A DNA stretch of 64,000 bases from Trichoplusia ni (lineage: Eukaryota; Arthropoda; Insecta; Lepidoptera; Noctuidae), in contig NC_039494.1 of the NCBI RefSeq assembly GCF_003590095.1, forward strand, positions 2,232,001 to 2,296,000, written 5' to 3'. A model generated the notes under the pieces. It was given only the letters and a program-made list of their open reading frames with translations, was not told the origin of the DNA and searched no databases. Below are positions 56,571-64,000 of the stretch, piece by piece (positions within the stretch are counted from its first letter, which is position 1; every line of letters starts with the position of its first letter). A program made the translations under genes and the position numbers.

Positions 56571-58893
56571 AGAAACAATTTTATAGTTTCGAAAATGAAA
56601 AAGCGTCTGAATTTTTTTGAAATATCTAATTTGGTTTTAAAGGATAACAAATGAATTAGTAATCAAAGACAGTTTATTTCAATTCAAGTCTTTCTGCAAC
56701 GATAGTTACTCCTATATATTATCAGTTCAGGCAAAGCTTACCAAAATACTAAGCCTATTTCATTTTAAGCTATTTGGTAGCCTAAAAAGATAGTCTTCCA
56801 CTTCATCATAGAATAATTTGACTAGATTTAAATGCATTGAGCCATAAAACAAGTACTTTACCAACGTTGTATTTAATAAACAATTTCCAATTATACAATG
56901 AAACAACAATCCCAGTTAAACGAAACATTTCCGAACTATAATTAAACTTTTTCAGTTTAAGTCAAACTCAGAACAATCATTGCGAAATATCTTCTCGAAC
57001 GATAAATTTGAATTTGATAAAGTTAAGAGTCTGCAAATGCCTGTTGGAGAGAATAATAAAGCGGGAAAAGATGGCGCCGGGTGTGGAAATAATCAAGAGG
57101 GAAGTAGTTATTGCGCCTCATTTTGCGTACCTACATGGTACACGGTGAATTTTCTTTTTACCTCGTTTAAAAATAAATTTCCGTTGTTCGTTCGTTGCTT
57201 TTAAGCATTTTTCGTGAGACAAAATCGACCAGTATTTTTCATTTTCGAATCGGTATTTTTATTAAAAGAAAAACAAATTTTTGTATAGCCTACAGGAATA
57301 ACTAACAGTCGCGTCGGTGCCAATATATTTATTTTTGTGAAGATAAAATATTTTTTTGTATCTTAATATTTTACTGTGTAATCATCAATTATTTAAAGGA
57401 GTCAGACCTCAGTAATTTTATTTCATAGATGCAATATATCCCAATTGACTTATAGGTACTCAATTATAGTAAAAAACAACCTATTTATAAAGCTAAAAAA
57501 AATCAAATACCAATAAAAATCTTCCAGCCTCATGTAAGTACACATGTTACGTAACAGGGGAGAATTTCCATACTTCACAATTTCGGGAACACTCATAAGC
57601 ACTTTACCAGTTGTCTGTACATTCAAAAAGAATATTCTCAGGTAGCGTGCAACGCAGACATTTACGAATGAAGTCGAATTTTTCATTACTCCAGTTCAAA
57701 ACAATACGCAGATGAAATGAAGCTTGCAGTATAATATTACACGTACTTTTGTTCGAAAAACAATAGTTACGACGGCGAAATTATGTACGACTTTTATTAA
57801 AACGAAAAACTTTTGCGAAGATTCGGTGCGGGATATTGAAATGCCATTGTTGGGTGAATAGGGCTTAGTTTTTTAGGTTTCGAGCCTCTGTTTGTGAGAA
57901 TACAATGGAATACCCAAGTAATAAGAATACGGACTACATGTATTTACAGTATCCATATATATTGGTTTTTCTAGTTTTAGAAATCTTGTGTTTCACACTG
58001 CTACAGAGTATGGCAAAAATATAGGACGAAAATGTAAAGACACATATTCTGATACATTACAAAAGAGATTTGTAATTTATCTAGAATACTGTATTGTACA
58101 ATTGGGCAAATGATTTACTTACTTTATAAATACTTCCACGATTCAATTCTAAACCACCTGGAGCCAAAACATCGTGCCACAGTTCCCTAGGCGTCGGCCT
58201 ATCAATATTATATTAAGTTATTACTAATTTTAGAAACCTACGCAAGTGACGTGACCTTTTCAATGTTACGTCGAACGCACATTAGCTGTGACAGTTTGAC
58301 ATTCACAACGCTTTTTCTTATAATTAGCTATAAGGTCGATTATATTTCGGCGATGTCTATTAGATCTCTTTTATATATTTTTACACCGGTTTTTGCTGTT
58401 CTTTTTGGTGTATTTTGTGGGTAATTAAGACAGTTTTGTGCCCGTAAACCTTTCTTATTGTTTGCCTTTTATAAGGCAAATGTTAACTAAGTAAAAAATG
58501 GTTAAAAAAGGTTAAATTATATTTAAATTGAAAGTTTTTTGAATTTTTCATTCATTTTATTTTTCTCTTAAAATACAACGCTGTTATTTTAATCAACATT
58601 GTTGTTGAAAATGTTATTTTAAATTAAGAATAACATAAGAAAAATGACAACTAAGTATCTTAAGAATCTTATTCGACCCTTTATTTTAATAGAATATTTA
58701 GCTAGCGAAATTAAAAACCTTCATTATAAAGAAATTCGTGACATTTTCGCCATTGTTAAAATAGCGCACATTTTTGCAAAAAGATATTTGTATCAAAATT
58801 ATTTTTAATAAACGATCTTCTTTATAATGTAATCATGATTAACACCTTTATTTTCTGAGATAACAAAATAAATTTATAAATTAAACAGACAGC
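56571..58893. other. AT-rich intergenic DNA, nothing recognised
   Basis: No coding family or repeat signature was found. The frames at 56980-57204 and 57450-57686 have no motif. Confidence 0.45.
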
Positions 58894-59183
58894 TATAGTT
58901 TCCGGCACGGATCTTGAGCGCTGACCTTCACCTGCGCAGAAGTGATTTTTTTGGGTCCCTTTTGCGGTATGAAGTGAGGCGCGGGGCGGATAAAGTGCAG
59001 TGATTGGCCCGCAGCGCCTCGCGTCATAGCCGTCACTCGTGATTGGTTGAAATTCGTTCTTTGCTGCAGTTGCATGCGCCGCAAGACGACGAGTACGCGC
59101 AATTCATTGGCGTTTTATTTTACGATGCCCAAAGCGATCCTCACTCTTGCGCCGAGCGCTCAAGATCCGTGCCGGTAACTATA
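58894..59183. mobile_element. 290-bp MITE with 29-bp terminal inverted repeats
   Basis: 58894-58922 and 59155-59183 are reverse complements with one mismatch in 29 (core CCGGCACGGATCTTGAGCGC). The interior is GC-rich, with GAGGCGCGGGGCGGATAAAG and GATTGGCCCGCAGCGCC. No protein is encoded, and small frames across it on both strands are by-products. The outermost bases are TATA on both sides, so the duplication and the true end are ambiguous. Confidence 0.8.
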
Positions 59184-61649
59184 CCCACAAATAATCCGGT
59201 CAATTGCGATTGTTACTTGCGACGTATCAAACCAACGCTTGGTGCCGTACAAATAGGCAAAGCGAATAAATTGGTTACAAAATAAATTTCACCCACAAAT
59301 ATACTTTTCACCAACCAACAAATTTATGACCTTAACATCGCTTAACCTGGATCTTTATTGTAAGTATTTGTACATATTGAAACATTTCAACTGTCTCGTG
59401 TTTTTTTTGGAAATCGTAAGAAAATAATGTCCCGATTATGTATTAGAAGATTAGAATCCAAATACCATAAATTATGATGAACGTCACTAAAAGAGCTGCT
59501 AAGTAACACTGATCCAATAATGTCCATCCAAACTTCCGACCAGTCATTTATCAGTGGAAATGACTCGTGGAAAGCATTCCCAACGTATATCTACATTCTA
59601 CTTGATCATATGGGTTTCACTCGTAAATCACATCGGCGGGCATGCGCCGGCAAATCGGAAAATATGCTCAATAAAGATACCCACAGTATTAGTATACCGA
59701 TGGGAATCACTCGTGCTACACCCGGCTCGAGCATGAACGATGCTTTTTATTTTATTTTTCATTCCAGTATTAGGCTTTATTTCAAGTATTGTTGCCGGTA
59801 TGTTTTTGGGTTCTATAACTGAAAAGTAGGTGAAAAATGAAGAACCTTAAATCACATTTTATGAAGTATTCAGTAGAGCTCATTAAAGACGGTTCATACC
59901 CATATTGATGTCTAGGGACTTAATGTTATTTATAATTTAATATCTGCGAAATAAGCGGCTATTGGACTTAATGCCTTTTACCATTTAATCAATGCTGGTA
60001 TTCTGAATAAAAATAATTTAAAACATAAAAATGACATAAATGGACTTAAGGTCTTTTAGCTTTCACCTACAGATCTGTGTGTTCGTCTATCCGTCACAAA
60101 TTTGTATATTATTATGACATGTACACAGATAAGCATTTTTGTAGCGACAAATCATTAAAATAAAGGTTACTCATAAACTATTTATGTATTTGTAGAGTTG
60201 TCACTAGAAGATTACAATTCTTCCATACTGAGCTTTAGCCATTAACAATTTTAACATAACGTAAAGTTAAGAGTCTCATTTCTGAATCTTTCTGTTTCTT
60301 TTTGGACATTCTTGTTAAACACTTTACCAGTGACAAACTTTAAATTTATTGGATCCGAATTAAATATTTATTACACAACTAAAGCCTTAATACAGCTCTG
60401 AAAACCATAATTCAAACTTTACCCAACTCATAACCAAACGCCACATTATCTGAAATGAAACTACCCACTTAAGATTTTCTTCCCCATTCTCCAATTACAC
60501 TGAGCAATTTTCGAATCTCTGGCTGCGATTTTACACTCAATAGAGCATTGGCCCAGTATTTACGTTGTACCGACACATCTTACTGGCGGCCTAACGAACG
60601 ATGCGACGTGGATACAGCGAGGGCTGCCATTTATCTAGCTGACTGCATTTGATGACGTCACACCTATGTCCAGCATTCATCATCTGTGGGCCTACTGAAG
60701 TCTGAAACATGCGATAGAACCACTCATCTCATTGTTTTATGGAGTATGAGGGTTTTTTCCTATGATTAATGTACAACCCACATGTGAACTTTCCTGATTG
60801 GAATATTGTCAGTTTCCTCATAGACAAATTGACAGTTGTATTTTTCGTTACAAATATATAATATCATTCGAATACATGTTTGTACTGAATACATTTTGTG
60901 ATCATATAATTCAGGAAAAAGAATTTTCTTTTAGATACCGAAGCCCCAATTTCTATTGTTACTTTTTCCTTCACAAGATAAGAAAATACTTATTTGTCAA
61001 CACATTGAATGTTATTCGAACATAGAGCCATAGAACCATTTCCTTTAACTATATTAACCTAATAGCCGAAACACATTACGAAAAATCCAATGCCGTTAAA
61101 AGCAAGCCACAACAGGCGAAGCCGACAAAAACTCCAACATAAATGGGATATATCGACGTCATCATTCCCAGAAATACCGAATATCGAACAATGAGTTCTC
61201 GAAAAATCTGGAAAAACGTAGTCTCATGTGGAACGTGTTGTGACGACAGAAAAAGCCCTCCATCAATCTGCGGGAACCTATTTCCTAACATGGCGCCATC
61301 CTTTCATATCACGCCATAGCATTTCAGATATTGGCGAACGTATTACGACTATATTCAACACTTTTTGGGACGTCGCGGTATTTTTTTCTAACACGAAGTG
61401 ATGTGCTTTGTGGATTGTCTGTGTCACGATCACCTGTGCGGAGATTTGAAGTATTGGATGCTTCAAATGGCACAGTTTTTGTGGATTCGGGAATTTTCCT
61501 GCTAGTCGTTTATGCTATTTTGGTTTTGCGATAAATAAAAACGGAGAAATACTTACATTATAAAAATACGTATTGACAGTCCGACTGTGAAAAAAAAACG
61601 ACTACTAAATAATCAAGATTCAAATCATTTTTTCTTAAGACAGCCTCTT
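59184..61649. other. Intergenic, no gene recognised
   Basis: 59240-59332 carries GGTGCCGTACAAATAGGCAA and CAACAAATTTATGACC, related to 55836-55895. The rest has no coding or repeat signature. Frames at 59520-59822 and 61278-61466 show no motif. Confidence 0.45.
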
Positions 61650-61768
61650 AACAAGCATTCGTAGATCACACAAATACTTGTCATACACGGGGATTGAACT
61701 CGCGGCACTTCGAGCTTAGTGGATTTGACGTGGAGTAATAGACGTCACTCTGGCCATCGGCGTCGTAC
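61650..61768 (-). mobile_element. tRNA-derived SINE, family B, partial
   Basis: AACAAGCATTCGTAGATCAC, ACAAATACTTGTCATACACG and GGGATTGAACTCGC (B-box on the minus strand, GAGTTCAATCCC) match 20461-20520. The distal body is lost. Confidence 0.6.
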
Positions 61769-62340
61769 ATAGATAGAGAAAACATTATTTATTGCACACC
61801 ACATGAGTAGAGGATTTGACAAACATAAATAATTACATGGTACACAATATACATATGAAAAACACTATGAAAAAAAAATCTTCAGGATAGGAATAGAATT
61901 ACCACTTTGAATGTCGAACCATATGTACACCTGCTTGCAAGTAGGTATTCACTATCTGTGCTTCGGTCAACCACAAGGCGCTCTATAGCCTAAACATACA
62001 AAACACAACTTACACTCTATTAGTACGAAAAATACGTTATCAATCATACGACCGCACACATAATGTATTCAAACATTGTTATCCGCGACGCTATCGGCAA
62101 TCAACGTTAAGGTCGAGCCCCGAGTAGTTTATCGCCGAACTTCAATAGGTACGAGAATCGATTTTATTTAATGTCTCTATGTGAAATAATGCCTCTTGGG
62201 TTTGCGTTCTACTAATACGTATCATTGACATTTGAGGGTTGTAAGGGCCTTGTCACACTGCTGATTAGCAAACGAAAGAAAATTAGAAATGCATCCGCGC
62301 AAGCTATTCACTCTGATGTCTGCATCTGACGTATCTTTAT

Positions 62341-62560
62341 CTGGGCTGTTGGTCTAGTAGGTAGTGGCCCCGACTGTTATACCCTAGGTCGTGGATTCGA
62401 TTCCCACCCAGGACAAATGTTTGTGTTATAAACACGGGCATTTATTCTGTGTATTTTTTCTACATTATGTATGTATTTAGAAATATATAAGTATGTTTAT
62501 CAGTTGCTTGGAACTCATAACATAATCTTAGCTTAGTCGGAGACTAGATTGCTTTGTCTA
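62341..62560 (+). mobile_element. tRNA-derived SINE, family A (copy 2)
   Basis: CTGTTGGTCTAGTAGGTAGT and GATTCGATTCCCACCCAGGA (B-box at about 62393-62404), then TATTTAGAAATATATAAGTA, GTTTATCAGTTGCTTGG and TAGCTTAGTCGGAGACTAGA. It is collinear with 41860-42122, in the same orientation, and with moderate divergence. Confidence 0.85.
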
Positions 62561-64000
62561 AAGCTTAATATGAAATACGTAACAAATAACCTTCTCTTTT
62601 GAAGTCACTTCAGTAGTACTAGACCTTATCAAGCGACATTTACATTATTACTGCTGCTTCCACTCACCGTAATATCTTCACTTCATCTCTTCAGCATTAG
62701 TCGTGGTCTACATGTGAGCAAGATGGCGCCTCTCTCGCCGAGTTGTCATGCGCGTGCAGCTTACACGTCAAACGCTCGCTTTCAACTCGTCACAAATCAT
62801 CCGTGTGATAAGGCCCTAAAGCGCTCAGGGGCATCAACCTTTTATCCCCGGGTCGCTGAATCTATCCGCATCGGGACTGTTATTTGTATGACCTACAGAT
62901 ATTCGATTCGGGTCTTGATGTTTATGTTCTGTACTAGATGTGCCCGCGGCTCCGTTTGAGTACGAACTTCGTAGTTTTCCGATATCAAATGGATGTATCA
63001 AGTTTATATAGGATCTCGATAGGAACTTGCTTAAGTAAAATAAGGAAGAGGGATAAGCTATTTTCATTCGAACCTTTTTGACTGTCTATTACATAAAAAG
63101 TATTCACAAATGAAGCGTAATGGAAAGAAAAACTCAATTCAGATAAAAAAGGGCTATTGAAAGTGAGAGAAACAATAGAAAACCGATCCAAACATTCAAT
63201 ATTTCGATACAACTTTGTTTGATTTACTAAAATATCAATTTATCAACGCATCTATGTTTCACATTCTATTGTTCACAAAACTACGTCAAACAAATAACAA
63301 AGTAGAACCTACAATACAGGAACGGGGATCGCGATATATCGGCGTGTAACACAACATCAAAATATTTATTTAGTGAGCAACAGCGGATGTAAAACATATC
63401 GATCTGTTATGATACTGCGTTTACTTGCCGCCGAATACACCGGCTGCTAATTGTTCAATTGAAATTCAATACGGACGAGTACGGAAAGCATTTTGAAAAT
63501 AGAAGGAAATTAAATTGAACTTTTAAAACATCGCTTTTGAAGTTTTACCTAGTTTTTGTGCCTTGTGATATAGAGTGTTAAAAGGTTATAAATACTTTTT
63601 TGCTTTTTTTATACTTAACCATCTTACTGCAATACCGTCAACAATCGTCTATTTCTTATTAATTAGTTTTTATCTAGCCTCCTAACACGTACAAGAATTT
63701 TAGACTCGATAGGATGTTAGTTAGCGCAACCCAACCCCATGGTGTGACATGTAGACACTGGCAATATAGGAGGCCAAAATCACCTAACCTAAGCACTCAA
63801 TACAAACTTCCGCTCAGTAAAAAAAAATCACACAAACATACACAAAATAAACAACTCCCTCCGAAATTAAAAAAAAAGCGATACCAACTTTATTCCGCTT
63901 TCCCCCGCATCGGAATACCAGGTCGCAATACAATTAAGATACCATGTTGTACATGTGACTTTGGTTTATGGTGTTCACGCGGCCGAGGTGTCCGCGTCGC
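62561..64000. other. Intergenic, nothing recognised
   Basis: A GC-richer stretch at 62700-62960 is open on both strands without a motif. The last 80 bases become GC-rich again at the window edge (GCGGCCGAGGTGTCCGCGTC). This could belong to a feature continuing beyond the window. Confidence 0.4.

Overview
The window looks like nuclear DNA from a moth, most likely a noctuid. It is AT-rich and gene-poor, and it is full of dispersed repeats that I recognise from lepidopteran genomes: two tRNA-derived SINE families, a small Helitron with a CTAG end, retroposon tails, and a repeat that begins GGGTTCCGT and ends in a TCCGACTCGCACTTGGCC-type motif. It also holds a piggyBac copy almost identical to the element first described from Trichoplusia ni. 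That suggests a noctuid, perhaps a plusiine, but does not fix the species.

Only one cellular gene is secure. Its last two coding exons (868-1050 and 1991-2213, + strand) encode the C-terminal sulfotransferase end of heparan sulfate N-deacetylase/N-sulfotransferase (sulfateless, sfl). A long 3' UTR with several poly(A) signal candidates follows, to between about 3.6 and 4.4 kb. A short minus-strand open frame at 9595-9840 may be a coding exon, but this is weak. I found no other recognisable cellular coding sequence in the remaining 60 kb. It is intergenic, or intron of a gene whose exons lie elsewhere.

The rest is best read as a record of mobile elements. At 14301-16768 lies a full-length piggyBac between TTAA target sites, with its transposase frame broken by five single-base indels. 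At about 23.5-32.5 kb an intact-ORF non-LTR retrotransposon (EN-RT protein, 976 aa) is interrupted in its 3' UTR by a complete Copia-type LTR retrotransposon. That Copia has identical 258-bp LTRs, a 5-bp target duplication, a half-tRNA-iMet primer site, a polypurine tract and an intact 1356-aa gag-pol frame. At 35029-35310 is a short non-autonomous Helitron. From 39 to 63 kb there are scattered SINEs, three members of a small MITE-like family (44.3, 47.7 and 51.9 kb), a 290-bp element with 29-bp inverted ends (58.9 kb) and a 30-bp perfect hairpin (43.6 kb).

Nothing here works as an operon or pathway. The informative parts are the sfl gene end, the apparently very recent Copia and piggyBac insertions, and several inverted-repeat structures that I could not assign to named families.
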